A stretch of DNA of 64,000 bases, taken from positions 1,612,001 to 1,676,000 of the forward strand of contig NZ_CAKAKE010000001.1 in the NCBI RefSeq assembly GCF_916618915.1. The letters run 5' to 3'. Shown one piece after another: positions 53,379 to 62,237 of this stretch (positions are counted from its first letter, which is position 1; every line of letters starts with the position of its first letter). This DNA comes from Stenotrophomonas sp. Marseille-Q4652. GTDB taxonomy: Bacteria > Pseudomonadota > Gammaproteobacteria > Xanthomonadales > Xanthomonadaceae. The notes under the pieces were generated by a model. The model ran no database searches, was not told where the DNA came from, and was given only the letters and a program-made list of their open reading frames with translations. A program made the position numbers and the translations under genes.

Positions 53379-54257
53379 ATGACCAGCCGCCGTTTCCTGC
53401 AGCTCGACGTCTTCGCCCCGCGCCCCGGTACCGGCAATCCGCTGGCGGTGGTGCTCGATGCCGAAGGCCTGGACGAAGCGGCGATGCAGGCCATCGCCCG
53501 CTGGACCCGGCTGCCGGAGACGACCTTCCTGTTCGCGCCGACCACGCCGGAAGCGAGCTACCGGGTGCGCATGTTCAGCCCACAGAAGGAAGTGCCGTTT
53601 GCCGGCCACCCCAGCGTCGGCAGCGCCCACGCGGTGCTGGAAGCCGGACTGGCCACGCCACGCGAGGGCGTGCTGGTGCAGGAAGGCGCCGCCGGCCTGC
53701 TGCCGCTGCGCGTGGATGAGCGCGATGACCGGCGCACGATTGCGATCCGCACCCCGCGCGCCAGCGTGGTCGAGGTGACCAACGCCGACGACGCCCGCCT
53801 GCAGACGGTCATCGGTGGCTGGACGCTCGGCCAGCTGCCGCCGGCGCTGATGGATGGTGGACGCCGCTGGTGGGTGGTGGAACTGGCCGGCGAGGCCACG
53901 CTGCGCGGCCTGTCACCGGACTGGGACGCGATTGCCGCCCTGGCCGAATCTACCGGCGCGATGGGCGTGTTTGCCTATGCCCGCGCCGCAGCAGGTGAGT
54001 CGCACGACCTGGCGGTGCGCGCATTCGTCGGCAATGGCCGCCGCTTCGAGGACGCCGCCTCCGGCGCGGCCAACGCGGTACTGGCCGCGTGGCTGGACAG
54101 CCGCGACGCCCTGCCCGGCCGCGACCGCCGCTACGTCGTCAGCCAGGGCCGCGAGGTTGGCCACGACGCGCAGCTGGAGCTGCACATCGACGACGCCGGG
54201 GACGTGTTGTCCGGCGGCCAGGTGCAGACGGTGATCCGCGGCACCATCGACTGGTAA
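53379..54257 (+). CDS. PhzF-family isomerase, copy 2 (diverged)
   Basis: A 292-residue paralogue of the preceding gene; both start M-x-S-R-R-F-L-Q-L-D-V-F-A and both end in DW. Glu47 (LPETTF), His77 (FAGHPSVG) and Asp225 are kept, but the last motif reads FEDAASGAAN instead of EDPVTGSAN. Two residues beside the catalytic Asp are changed (Pro-Val to Ala-Ala), so substrate or activity may differ. It appears to be a local tandem duplication followed by divergence. Confidence 0.88.
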   Translation: MTSRRFLQLDVFAPRPGTGNPLAVVLDAEGLDEAAMQAIARWTRLPETTFLFAPTTPEASYRVRMFSPQKEVPFAGHPSVGSAHAVLEAGLATPREGVLVQEGAAGLLPLRVDERDDRRTIAIRTPRASVVEVTNADDARLQTVIGGWTLGQLPPALMDGGRRWWVVELAGEATLRGLSPDWDAIAALAESTGAMGVFAYARAAAGESHDLAVRAFVGNGRRFEDAASGAANAVLAAWLDSRDALPGRDRRYVVSQGREVGHDAQLELHIDDAGDVLSGGQVQTVIRGTIDW

Positions 54258-54419
54258 GTGCGGGACGGCACCGCGTTCACTGCAGGTGCAGTGCTCTCAC
54301 GGAGCAGATCGCCCCGTCGAACTGAACCGCAGCGCGTGGACCCGGGGCACAATCCGGGCCGATCACCGACAATGCCCACGGGCAGGCAAGACCGCCACGC
54401 CGTTGCAAGGAGCCGAGGA

Positions 54420-54773
54420 ATGAGCAGACGTGTTCTCGTGGTCGAAGACGAATCCCTGATCGCGATGCTGATCGAGGACCTGATCGCCGATGTTGGATTC
54501 CAGGTCCAGCACATGACCGCCACCGTCGATGCCGCGCTGTCCGCGCTGGCGCAGGGCGATATCGACCTCGCCCTGCTGGACGTGAACCTCGCCGGCACGC
54601 CGTCGTTCCCGGTGGCCGAGAAGCTGATCGAGCGCGGCATCCCGTTCGTGTTCACCACCGGCTACGGCCAGGCCGGCGTGCCCGGGCAGTTCAGCAATGT
54701 GCCGGTGCTGCAGAAGCCGTTCCGTCGCGCCGAACTGGAAGCGGCGCTGGTCGCCTGCCTGCCGCAGCAGTAA
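54420..54773 (+). CDS. Single-domain response regulator
   Basis: A 117-residue receiver. The ATG at 54420 has AAGGAG 8 bases upstream. Sites: VVEDESLIAMLIEDL, phospho-acceptor Asp in LLDVNLAG (about residue 53), FTTGYG and the Lys in LQKPFRRAEL. This pattern is common in receivers paired with HWE-type kinases. No kinase or output domain is adjacent. Confidence 0.88.
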   Translation: MSRRVLVVEDESLIAMLIEDLIADVGFQVQHMTATVDAALSALAQGDIDLALLDVNLAGTPSFPVAEKLIERGIPFVFTTGYGQAGVPGQFSNVPVLQKPFRRAELEAALVACLPQQ

Positions 54774-54780
54774 GCGGAAC

Positions 54781-54801
54781 GCAGCCGCCCTGTACGGCTG
54801 C
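54781..54801. terminator. Weak hairpin between the receiver and amidohydrolase genes
   Basis: GCAGCCG/CGGCTGC stem with a seven-base loop lies between convergent genes. There is no T-run. Confidence 0.35.
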
Positions 54802-54818
54802 ACCCCTGCATCGGCGGC

Positions 54819-56510
54819 TCAGCCGCCGGTAGCGGTGCCAGCCTCGTACACCGGCTGGCCGTCGATCCAGGTCGACAGCACCTTGAGGTCATCCAGTTCG
54901 CTGCCGGGCACCGCCAGCGGGTCGCGGTCGAGCACCACGAAGTCCGCGCGCAGCCCTTCGACCAGACGCCCAACCTGCTTCTCGTCCCTGCCGGCCCAGG
55001 CCGCATCGACGGTGAAGCCGCGCAATGCTTCCGACGCACTGAGCCGCTGCTCCGGCTGCCAGCCGCCCGGCGGCTCGCCTTCACGGTCCTGCCGGGTCAC
55101 GGCGGCGTACAGCCCCAGGCGCGGATCGACCGATTCGACCGGGAAGTCCGAACCCAGCGCCAGCCGCGCGCCGGAATGCAGCAGCCGCTGCCAGGCGTAG
55201 GCCCCCTTGATGCGCTCGGCACCGACGCGCTGCTCGGCCCAGCCCATATCCGACGTCGCGTGGGTCGGCTGCATCGAGGCGATCACGCCCAGCGGGGCGA
55301 AACGTTCGATGTCTTCCGGCGCGAGGATCTGCGCATGTTCGACGCGCCAGCGGTGGTCGCTGCCCTTGCGATCGCCCAGCACCTTCTCGTAGGTGTCGAG
55401 CACGATGCGGTTGCCGCGATCGCCAATGGCGTGGGTGGCCACCTGCACACCGCAGCCGGCGGCCTTGCGCACCGCGGCCTCGTGTTCCTCCGGGCTCATC
55501 ATCAGCAGGCCGTGGTTGTGGGGGTCGTCGCTGTAGGGCGCGAGCAGCGCGGCGCCGCGGCTGCCCAGCGCGCCGTCCATGAACAGCTTGACCCCCTCCA
55601 TCTGCAGGCGACCGCCAGCGTGGCGGTACAGGCCGTCGCGGCACAGGTCATCCAGCGCATCGCCATTGCCGTTGGCATAGGCCTCGATGCGCAGCGACAG
55701 GCGTCCGGCATCGGCGAACTTCTTCATCACCGCCAGGTCCTCGCGCGACACGCCCATGTCGTGCACGCCGGTCAGGCCGTTCTCCGCGGACTTGCGCAGC
55801 GCGCGCTCCAGCGCCTGCTCGCGGTAGCTGTCATCCATCGGCGGCATCACGGCGGTCACCAGCGCCATCGCGCCATCGACCATGACCCCGGTGGCCTTGC
55901 CGGCCGCATCGCGCTCGATGCGCCCGCCCTCGGGCTGCCAGTTACCTTCCAGTGATCGTGCGCCGGGCCTTGCCGCCACCGCTCGCAGCGCGGCGCTGTT
56001 GGCCCAGCCGGCGTGGCCGTCGACGCGCTCCAGCCACACCGGACGATCCGGGAAGGCGGCATCCAGGTCGGCGGCGGTCGGGAAGGCCTTTTCCGGCCAC
56101 AGGTTCTGGTCCCAGCCATTGCCACGCAGCCACTCGCCTTCCGGCAGGTCGGCGGCAAAGCGCTGCAGCCGCTGGACGATCTCCTGCTTGCTGCGCGCAC
56201 CGACCAGGTCGGCCTGCATCAGCGCATAGCCGAGCTGCAGCAGATGGGCGTGGGCGTCGATCAGGCCGGGAATGACCACGGCCTGGCCGAGGTCGGTTGA
56301 GCGGGCCTTGGGGAAACGCTTGAGCACGGCCTTGCGCTGTCCCGCAGCGAGGACGCGGCCGCTGTCAGTGTCGAATGCCAGCGCGGTAACCGGGGCCGAA
56401 TCGGGTCCCCCGGTATGGATCGCCGCGGCGGTAATCACCCGCACTTCGGCGTTGGCGGCAAGGGGCAACAGGCACGGCAGAAGCAGGGAAAGACAGGCCA
56501 GGCGGCGCAT
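54819..56510 (-). CDS. Secreted amidohydrolase (YtcJ-like, metal-dependent)
   Basis: A 563-residue protein with a signal peptide (MRRLACLSLLLPCLLPLAANA). Metal ligands: VIPGLIDAHAHLLQ (HxH, about residue 85), a Lys/Glu region in GVKLFMDGALGSRGAAL, THAIGDRGN, VEHAQIL and ALGSDFPVESVDPRLG (Asp ligand). This is the YtcJ/Amidohydro_3 family, which hydrolyses N-acyl or imide bonds. The substrate is unknown. Export to the periplasm is unusual for the cytoplasmic members but common in this order. Confidence 0.88.
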   Translation of the reverse strand: MRRLACLSLLLPCLLPLAANAEVRVITAAAIHTGGPDSAPVTALAFDTDSGRVLAAGQRKAVLKRFPKARSTDLGQAVVIPGLIDAHAHLLQLGYALMQADLVGARSKQEIVQRLQRFAADLPEGEWLRGNGWDQNLWPEKAFPTAADLDAAFPDRPVWLERVDGHAGWANSAALRAVAARPGARSLEGNWQPEGGRIERDAAGKATGVMVDGAMALVTAVMPPMDDSYREQALERALRKSAENGLTGVHDMGVSREDLAVMKKFADAGRLSLRIEAYANGNGDALDDLCRDGLYRHAGGRLQMEGVKLFMDGALGSRGAALLAPYSDDPHNHGLLMMSPEEHEAAVRKAAGCGVQVATHAIGDRGNRIVLDTYEKVLGDRKGSDHRWRVEHAQILAPEDIERFAPLGVIASMQPTHATSDMGWAEQRVGAERIKGAYAWQRLLHSGARLALGSDFPVESVDPRLGLYAAVTRQDREGEPPGGWQPEQRLSASEALRGFTVDAAWAGRDEKQVGRLVEGLRADFVVLDRDPLAVPGSELDDLKVLSTWIDGQPVYEAGTATGG

Positions 56511-56581
56511 GCGGTGGCTCCACGGGACGGACCCCGACTATGCCGGCGTCCGTCCGCCACGACAAACGCCGCCCGCGGCGA

Positions 56582-57016
56582 TCAGCTGCCCAGTTCGGCT
56601 TCCATGCTGATCGGCACAGCGCTCAGCGCCTTGGACACCGGGCAGTTCTGCTTGGCGTCATCGGCAATGGCGCGGAAGCGCGTGGCCTCGATGCCCGGCA
56701 CCACGGCCTTGACCTTGAGCCTGATCTGCGAGAGCTGCGGGCCACCTTCCATCGACAGGTCCACGTCGGCGCGGGTATCGATCGAGGTCGGCGGGAAGCC
56801 GGCTTCGGTCAGCTTGGCCGACAGCGCCATGGTGAAGCAGCCGGCGTGCGCGGCGGCGATCAGTTCTTCCGGGTTGGTGCCCTTCTCGTCGCCGAAGCGG
56901 CTGCTGAAGGCGTAGCGGGTGTTGTCCATCAGCCCGCTCGCCGGGGTGCTGAGCTGGCCCTTGCCGGTCTTGAGGTCGCCTTCCCAGTGGGCCTGGGCGT
57001 AACGCAAGATACCCAT
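56582..57016 (-). CDS. OsmC-family peroxiredoxin
   Basis: A 144-residue thiol peroxidase. The peroxidatic Cys is in AAAHAGCFTMAL (about residue 60) and the resolving Cys is in AKQNCPVSKAL (about 125). EELIAAAHAGCF and the length place it in the OsmC subgroup rather than Ohr. It reduces organic hydroperoxides during stress. It is divergent from the EF-G-like gene. Confidence 0.93.
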   Translation of the reverse strand: MGILRYAQAHWEGDLKTGKGQLSTPASGLMDNTRYAFSSRFGDEKGTNPEELIAAAHAGCFTMALSAKLTEAGFPPTSIDTRADVDLSMEGGPQLSQIRLKVKAVVPGIEATRFRAIADDAKQNCPVSKALSAVPISMEAELGS

Positions 57017-57215
57017 GCGTCGTCTCCTGTGGTGGATGGAAGCCCACCATAGCCAGCCCCGTGTTACGGGCTTGTGCGTCGCAACGTGCGGCTGCCGACG
57101 GCCGCGCTACATTGCCGGTTCCGCCATGACCGCCCTGCGAGCCGCACGCTCCGGGCCGCTCCGCATGGACAGCCATGACGCCTTTCGACCCAGCACCCAC
57201 CTGGAGGAACGGCTC

Positions 57216-59261
57216 ATGTCCTACAGCACACGGCAAATCCGCAACGTGGCCCTGGCAGGCCACCCTGGCGCCGGCAAAACCACCCTGTTCGAAGCCCTGC
57301 TGCTTGCCGGCGGCACCCTGCAGACGGCAGGCAGCATTGAACGCGGCACCACGGTCTCCGACCACGATCCGCTGGAAAAGCAGCGCGGCCACTCGATCGA
57401 TACCGCCATCGCCAGCGTCGACCGCCCGGACCTGCGACTGAACCTGATCGACACCCCCGGCTACCCGGAATTCCGCGGCGCGGCACTGTCGGCCGCAGCC
57501 GTGGTGGAGACGGCGATGATCGTGGTCGATGCCAGCCGCGGCATCGAACACGGCACCCGCAGGTTGATGCTGCGCGCACAGGAGCGGCAGCTGTGCCGGG
57601 TGATCGTGGTCAACAAGATCGACCACGAGGGCTGCGACTGCGCGCGCATGCTGGAAGACCTGCGCAGCGAGTTCGGCCCACAGGTGCTGCCGCTCAACCT
57701 GCCGGCCGACAATGGCACGCGGGTGCTGGACTGCTTCTCGCATGACGGCGGCGACAGCGACGTCGGCCCGGTGGCGACCTGGCACCAGCGCATCCTCGAC
57801 CAGGTGGTGGAGATCGACGAGGGGGTGATGGAGCGCTACCTGGAGGCCGGTGAGAAGGGGCTGTCGGGGGTCGAGCTGCACGCCGCCTTCGAGCAGTGCC
57901 TGCGCGAGGGCCACCTGGTGCCGGTGTGCTTCGTATCCGCCCGCACCGGGGTGGGCGTGGAGGAACTGCTGGGCATCGCCCACGACCTGCTTCCCGATCC
58001 CAGCGAGGGCAACCCGCCGTTGTTCGTCAGCCACGAGAACGGTGGCCTGCGCCCGGTCCATGTCACGCCCGATCCACAGGCGCCGGTGGTGGCCGACGTG
58101 TTCCGCATCATCAACGATCCCTTCGTCGGCAAGGTCGGCGTGTTCCGGCTGTACCAGGGCACCCTGCACAGGGACATGACCCTGCTGGTGGATGACCAGA
58201 GGAAGCCGGTCAAGGCGACCCACCTGTTCCGGGTGATGGGCAAGGAACACGTGCCGGTGGACATGGTGGTGGCCGGCGACATTGCCGCGGTGGCCAAGAT
58301 CGAGGAGATCCACTACGACGCGGTGCTGCACGACCGCCACGAGCAGGACCACCTGCGGCTGGCGCCGATCGCCTTCCCGCGGCCAATGGCGGCGCTGGCG
58401 ATTTCCCCGGCCAGTCGTGGCCAGGAGCAGAAGCTGGCGACCGCGCTCGAACGCCTGGCCCAGGAGGATCCCGCCCTGCGCATCGAACAGGACCACGACA
58501 CCCACGAGACCGTGCTGCGCGGCATGTCCGACCTGCACCTGCGGATCGTGCTCGAACGCCTGTCCAGCCGCCACGGCGTGGAAGTGGTCACCGGCACGCC
58601 GCGCATTCCCTACCGCGAGACGATCTCCTCGCCCGCCGAGGGCCACTACCGGCACAAGAAGCAGACCGGCGGCGCCGGCCAGTTCGGCGAGGTGTTCCTG
58701 CGCGTGGCTCCCCTGCCGCGTGGCAGCGGCTTCGAGTTCGTCGACGAGGTCAAGGGCGGCACCATCCCCGGGCAGTTCATGCCGGCGGTGGAAAAAGGCG
58801 TGCGCCAGGTGCTGGAAAGCGGCGCGGTCGCCGGCTATCCGCTGCAGGACATCCGCGTCACTGTCCACGACGGACGCCACCATCCGGTGGACAGCAAGGA
58901 GGTCGCCTTCGTCACCGCCGCGCGCAAGGCCTTCCTCGACGCGATCGCCAAGGCCGGGCCGCAGATCCTCGAACCGGTGGTGTCGCTGGACATCACCGCG
59001 CCCGAAGCCCAGGCCGGCGACATCACCGGTGGGCTGGCCAGCAAGCGTGCGCGCATCAACGGCACCGATTCGGCGCCGGGGGAGATCGTGATCCACGCCC
59101 ACGTGCCGCTGTCCGAGCTGACCGACTACGCCACCGAGCTGAAATCGGCCACTGCCGGACGCGGCCGCTATTCGCTGGATTTCAGCCATTACGAGCCGGT
59201 GCCGGCGCCGGTCCAGCAGCGCCTGATGGCCGCCCACCAGCCGCAGATCGAGGAGGACTGA
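57216..59261 (+). CDS. Elongation factor G-like translational GTPase (paralogue)
   Basis: A 681-residue GTPase with all EF-G domains. G motifs: GHPGAGKT (15-22), DTPG, NKID, and SAR. The switch-I region reads EKQRGHSIDTAIASV, differing from the ERGITI of true EF-G. Domain IV has GGAGQFGEVFLRV and domain V PLSELTDYATELKSATAGRGRYSLDF. The ATG at 57216 is preceded by GGAGG at 8 bases. Such paralogues lack part of the canonical contacts and act in special conditions; the role here is not known. It stands alone without the str operon. Confidence 0.9.
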   Translation: MSYSTRQIRNVALAGHPGAGKTTLFEALLLAGGTLQTAGSIERGTTVSDHDPLEKQRGHSIDTAIASVDRPDLRLNLIDTPGYPEFRGAALSAAAVVETAMIVVDASRGIEHGTRRLMLRAQERQLCRVIVVNKIDHEGCDCARMLEDLRSEFGPQVLPLNLPADNGTRVLDCFSHDGGDSDVGPVATWHQRILDQVVEIDEGVMERYLEAGEKGLSGVELHAAFEQCLREGHLVPVCFVSARTGVGVEELLGIAHDLLPDPSEGNPPLFVSHENGGLRPVHVTPDPQAPVVADVFRIINDPFVGKVGVFRLYQGTLHRDMTLLVDDQRKPVKATHLFRVMGKEHVPVDMVVAGDIAAVAKIEEIHYDAVLHDRHEQDHLRLAPIAFPRPMAALAISPASRGQEQKLATALERLAQEDPALRIEQDHDTHETVLRGMSDLHLRIVLERLSSRHGVEVVTGTPRIPYRETISSPAEGHYRHKKQTGGAGQFGEVFLRVAPLPRGSGFEFVDEVKGGTIPGQFMPAVEKGVRQVLESGAVAGYPLQDIRVTVHDGRHHPVDSKEVAFVTAARKAFLDAIAKAGPQILEPVVSLDITAPEAQAGDITGGLASKRARINGTDSAPGEIVIHAHVPLSELTDYATELKSATAGRGRYSLDFSHYEPVPAPVQQRLMAAHQPQIEED

Positions 59262-59326
59262 GCCCCCCGGATGCCATGGAAGGCACCCCGGCGGCGGTTT
59301 TCAGGGCTTTTTTTGCCGGTTTCCTA

Positions 59327-59355
59327 TTGGCGGCACGCAGGACTTGCCCTACATT
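59327..59355 (+). promoter_or_regulatory. Promoter of the HU gene
   Basis: TTGGCG (59327-59332), 17-base spacer, TACATT (59350-59355). Transcription would start near 59362 and give a leader of about 50 bases. Confidence 0.6.
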
Positions 59356-59412
59356 TCGCTTGCCGACGGGGTTCGGCGATCAAACAACCAACCGATCACG
59401 GAACAGGAAATC

Positions 59413-59811
59413 ATGGCTAAGACCGCTAAGAAGGCTGCCCCGAAAAAGGCAGTGAAGAAAGTCGCTACGAAGGCAGCTGCCAAGCCGGCCGCTCCCAAGC
59501 CGATCAAGGAAGCCCTGACCAAGTCGGGTCTGGTTGCACACATCGCCGAAACCTCCGCTGTTGCTGCCAAGGACGTGCGTGCCGTGCTCGCCGCCCTGGA
59601 AAGCGCCGTTGCCTCTTCGGTGCACAAGAAGGGCGCTGGCAGCTTCACCCTGCCGGGCCTGCTGAAGATCACCACCGTCAACGTGCCGGCCAAGCCGAAG
59701 CGCAAGGGCATCAACCCGTTCACCAAGGAAGAGCAGTGGTTCGCCGCCAAGCCGGCCACCACCAAGCTGAAGGTGCGTCCGCTCAAGAAGCTCAAGGACG
59801 CCGCGCTCTGA
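59413..59811 (+). CDS. HU-family DNA-binding protein with a Lys/Ala-rich N-terminal tail
   Basis: A 132-residue nucleoid protein. Residues 1-32 are almost only Lys, Ala, Pro and Val (MAKTAKKAAPKKAVKKV...), like a histone H1 tail. From about residue 33 the HU core follows (KSGLVAHIAETSAVAAKDV, LESAVASSVHKKGAGSFTLPG, ...). Codon use (GCT, AAG, GTT-rich) differs from the very GC-rich neighbours, as in strongly expressed genes. The ATG at 59413 has AGGA upstream. It has its own promoter and terminator. Confidence 0.92.
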   Translation: MAKTAKKAAPKKAVKKVATKAAAKPAAPKPIKEALTKSGLVAHIAETSAVAAKDVRAVLAALESAVASSVHKKGAGSFTLPGLLKITTVNVPAKPKRKGINPFTKEEQWFAAKPATTKLKVRPLKKLKDAAL

Positions 59812-59837
59812 TCGCAGCGGCCTGATGCAACATCCGG

Positions 59838-59866
59838 AACGGGACGGCCATGCCGTCCCGTTTCCT
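59838..59866 (+). terminator. Terminator of the HU gene
   Basis: AACGGGACGGC-CAT-GCCGTCCCGTT followed by TCCTTTT. Confidence 0.9.
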
Positions 59867-59991
59867 TTTGTGCGGCGGGGAAGCACGCACCGCCGCGCCG
59901 GGGTGGAACACAGCGTCATGGGTCGGTCCCTCCCCTCGCCGCTGGCGCGGGCCTATGGTGGGCGCTCCCCCGACCACCGGACACTTCCCCC

Positions 59992-60291
59992 ATGTCCACC
60001 CAGATCCATCGCTACCGCATTACCGTCACCCCGATCGAGAAGGACGGCATGCAGTGCAGCGGCCGCTGCACGCTCGAGTTCGACCAGCGCAGTCCCGAGC
60101 ACTGGATGCGCCTGCTGGAATCCGCCCAGCAAAACCGCGCCCTCCCGGCCGACCAGCACGCCGCCCTCCTCGTGGCGCGCCAGTTGCTGGAAGGCCTGTT
60201 GCGTGACCGCAGCGACGATCCAGGCGCCCTGGCCGTCATTCGTGAGCAGCTCGGCGAAGCGCTCGCACGGCTGGAACTGCCGCGGAAGTAA
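59992..60291 (+). CDS. DUF3861 family protein
   Basis: A 99-residue cytoplasmic protein: an N-terminal beta hairpin (HRYRITVTPIEKDG, CTLEFDQRSPE) followed by helices (SAQQNRALPADQHAALLVARQLLEGLLR). This matches the small DUF3861 family, whose function is unknown. The gap of 50 bases to the next gene and the change in type suggest separate expression. Confidence 0.8.
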   Translation: MSTQIHRYRITVTPIEKDGMQCSGRCTLEFDQRSPEHWMRLLESAQQNRALPADQHAALLVARQLLEGLLRDRSDDPGALAVIREQLGEALARLELPRK

Positions 60292-60341
60292 CAGGGCTTT
60301 GGCGCGGGCTACACTGCAGGCTCTCCACCGGGAAGTCGCCC

Positions 60342-60872
60342 ATGCGTCGCTGGCCGCTGCTGATCCTCGTCCTTCTGGCCGCCTGCTCGCAAGGGACGCC
60401 CACCCACAGCGATGCCGGACTCTCCCTGACGTCGCCGGATGCAGCCAGCGACCCGGCCGGCGACCCAACCGCCAGAACGTCCGGAAGCGACCCGCAAATC
60501 GGGCAGCCCTCGCCTGCTGCACACGAGGCGCGCACTGCCGCCGCCAGCAACCTGCACCGCTACCTGCAACTGTTGGTGCAGGGCGATCGCCGCGGGTCGG
60601 ACGCATTCTGGAGTGGTGGCAAGCCCCCGCCGCAACCGGATGATGCAGTGCTTCGGGCGATGACCGACATCCGCACCCTGCGGGTGGACAACCAGGCGGC
60701 CATTGCCCTGGATCAGGAAGACCCACCCCGCTCGCTGGAGATCCCGGTGCGCCTGCGCCTGGGCACCAGCCAAGGCAACCGGATCCTGCTGGGCTGGTAC
60801 CGGATGCGTCCGCGAGTGGATGGAACGGGCTGGGAAATCACCTCCGCGTCCCTGCAACCGGCCATCGACTGA
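60342..60872 (+). CDS. Unknown lipoprotein
   Basis: A 176-residue protein with a short signal and lipobox LLAAC (Cys15). A Ser/Thr/Pro/Ala-rich linker (about 20-60) precedes a folded domain of about 110 residues (NLHRYLQLLVQGDRRGSDAFWSGG, VDNQAAIALDQED, PVRLRLGT, LGWYRMRPRVDGTGWEIT). The domain resembles small NTF2-like or pilus-biogenesis accessory folds, but no family is recognised. A TACACT -10-like element lies 26 bases before the ATG. Confidence 0.75.
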   Translation: MRRWPLLILVLLAACSQGTPTHSDAGLSLTSPDAASDPAGDPTARTSGSDPQIGQPSPAAHEARTAAASNLHRYLQLLVQGDRRGSDAFWSGGKPPPQPDDAVLRAMTDIRTLRVDNQAAIALDQEDPPRSLEIPVRLRLGTSQGNRILLGWYRMRPRVDGTGWEITSASLQPAID

Positions 60873-60947
60873 GTCAGCGGCATCGCTAACCCGGGATTCA
60901 CCGCCAATGCTTATCGTGGCGCTCTGCCACTGACGCGGAGTCCCGCG

Positions 60948-61538
60948 ATGCCTGTTCGCCGCCTGCTGTTGACCGCCGTGCTCGCAGCCGCCTGCGGTTT
61001 GTCGCCCGTGCTTGCCGCGCCACAGATCCAGGGCAACCGCGTCGCCGTTGCGGCGCCGGACGTGCAAGGTTATCTCGACGGGAATTTCCCGCGTACCGAG
61101 CAGGCGCTGGGCGGATTGCTGAGCCTGACGATCAGCGAGCCGAAGGTGGACCTGCCGCCCGGCAACCGCCTGGCGCTGGCATTCGACCTGGCCATGGCCA
61201 CGCTGGGCGGTGCGCCGGTGCCGGTAGGCAACGTGCAGCTGACCAGTGGCCTTCGCTACGACGCGAACACGCAGGGCTTCCATCTGGAGCAGCCGAGCAT
61301 TGATGGTTTCCGCCCGGCCACCCCGGGTGCCCAGCTCGATCCGCGTGCGCGGGGCCTGCTCAATGCATGGCTGGCCGATTACGCAAGGCAGGAACCGGTC
61401 TACCGCATCGATCCCGCGCTGGGCCAGCTGCTGGGTGCGCTGCAGGTACGCTCGGCCAGGGTCGAGAACGGCAAGGTGGTGCTGGAGTTCAACCAGGACC
61501 TGGACAAGCTCGGACCGGCCTACCTGCTGGACGAGTGA
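60948..61538 (+). CDS. DUF1439 (YceB-like) periplasmic protein
   Basis: A 196-residue secreted protein with signal peptide (LLLTAVLAAACGLSPVLA). The mature part shows the DUF1439 pattern: repeated strands for lipid- or ligand-binding tubes (DVQGYLDGNFPRTEQALGG, LTISEPKVDLPPGNRLALAFDLAMATLGG, GNVQLTSGLRYDANTQGFHLEQPSIDGF). YceB relatives are outer-membrane lipoproteins; the Cys here (AAACG) could be a lipobox but is followed by a possible cleavage at LAAP, so lipid attachment is uncertain. Confidence 0.82.
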   Translation: MPVRRLLLTAVLAAACGLSPVLAAPQIQGNRVAVAAPDVQGYLDGNFPRTEQALGGLLSLTISEPKVDLPPGNRLALAFDLAMATLGGAPVPVGNVQLTSGLRYDANTQGFHLEQPSIDGFRPATPGAQLDPRARGLLNAWLADYARQEPVYRIDPALGQLLGALQVRSARVENGKVVLEFNQDLDKLGPAYLLDE

Positions 61539-61563
61539 GCCCGTCCAGCAGGCATCGGGCGGA

Positions 61564-62106
61564 TCAGCCGGCCAGTGCCCTGGCCACCGCGTCGGTGAAG
61601 GCCGGGATGTCGTCCGGCTTGCGGCTGGTGATCACCTGGCCGTCGACCACGACCTCCTCGTCGGTCCACTTGCCGCCGGCGTTGCCCAGGTCGGCCTTGA
61701 GCGACGGCCACGAGGTCACCTTCCGGTCCTTGGCCAGGCCCGAATCGATCAGCATCCACGGGCCATGACAGATCGCGGCCACCGGCTTGCCGGCATCGGC
61801 AAAGGCGCGGACGAAGGACACGGCCTTTTCTTCCATGCGCAGCTTGTCGGGATTGATCACGCCACCGGGCAGGACCAGCGCGTCGTAGTCGGAGGCGTTT
61901 GCGCCATCGAGCTGCTGGTCGACCTTCACCGACTCGCCCCAGTCGCCGCCCTTCCAGCCGCGGATACTGTCCTCCTTGCCCGGTGCAACCACGATGCACT
62001 GCGCGCCCCAGGACTCGAGCAGGCGCTTGGGCTCCTGCAGTTCGGACTGCTCGAAACCGTTGGTGGAAAGGATGGCGACCTTCTTGCCGTTCAATGCATG
62101 GCCCAT
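61564..62106 (-). CDS. PfpI/DJ-1 family protein
   Basis: A 180-residue DJ-1/PfpI protein. The nucleophile Cys is in AAICHGPWML (about residue 110) with the Glu in NGFEQSELQEP and the His following the Cys. The ATG at 62106 has AAGGAG 6 bases upstream. Bacterial members act as glyoxalase-like deglycases or stress chaperones; peptidase activity is doubtful. Convergent with the DUF1439 gene. Confidence 0.92.
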   Translation of the reverse strand: MGHALNGKKVAILSTNGFEQSELQEPKRLLESWGAQCIVVAPGKEDSIRGWKGGDWGESVKVDQQLDGANASDYDALVLPGGVINPDKLRMEEKAVSFVRAFADAGKPVAAICHGPWMLIDSGLAKDRKVTSWPSLKADLGNAGGKWTDEEVVVDGQVITSRKPDDIPAFTDAVARALAG

Positions 62107-62237
62107 GTGGTTCTCCTTCAAGTGGGGAACCGACAGTCTGGCGGCGGCGGCATTGGCCGCCGGTGACCGCAACGTGTACGTCGCGTTTGTTGGGCAACGC
62201 TGGCTCCGGGCGCGGCGCGCCCGGAAAGCAACACAGG

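Noticed and set aside
56658..59237. 859-codon open frame on the minus strand opposite the EF-G-like gene
   Set aside because: Low-complexity antisense product; the plus-strand GTPase motifs are complete.
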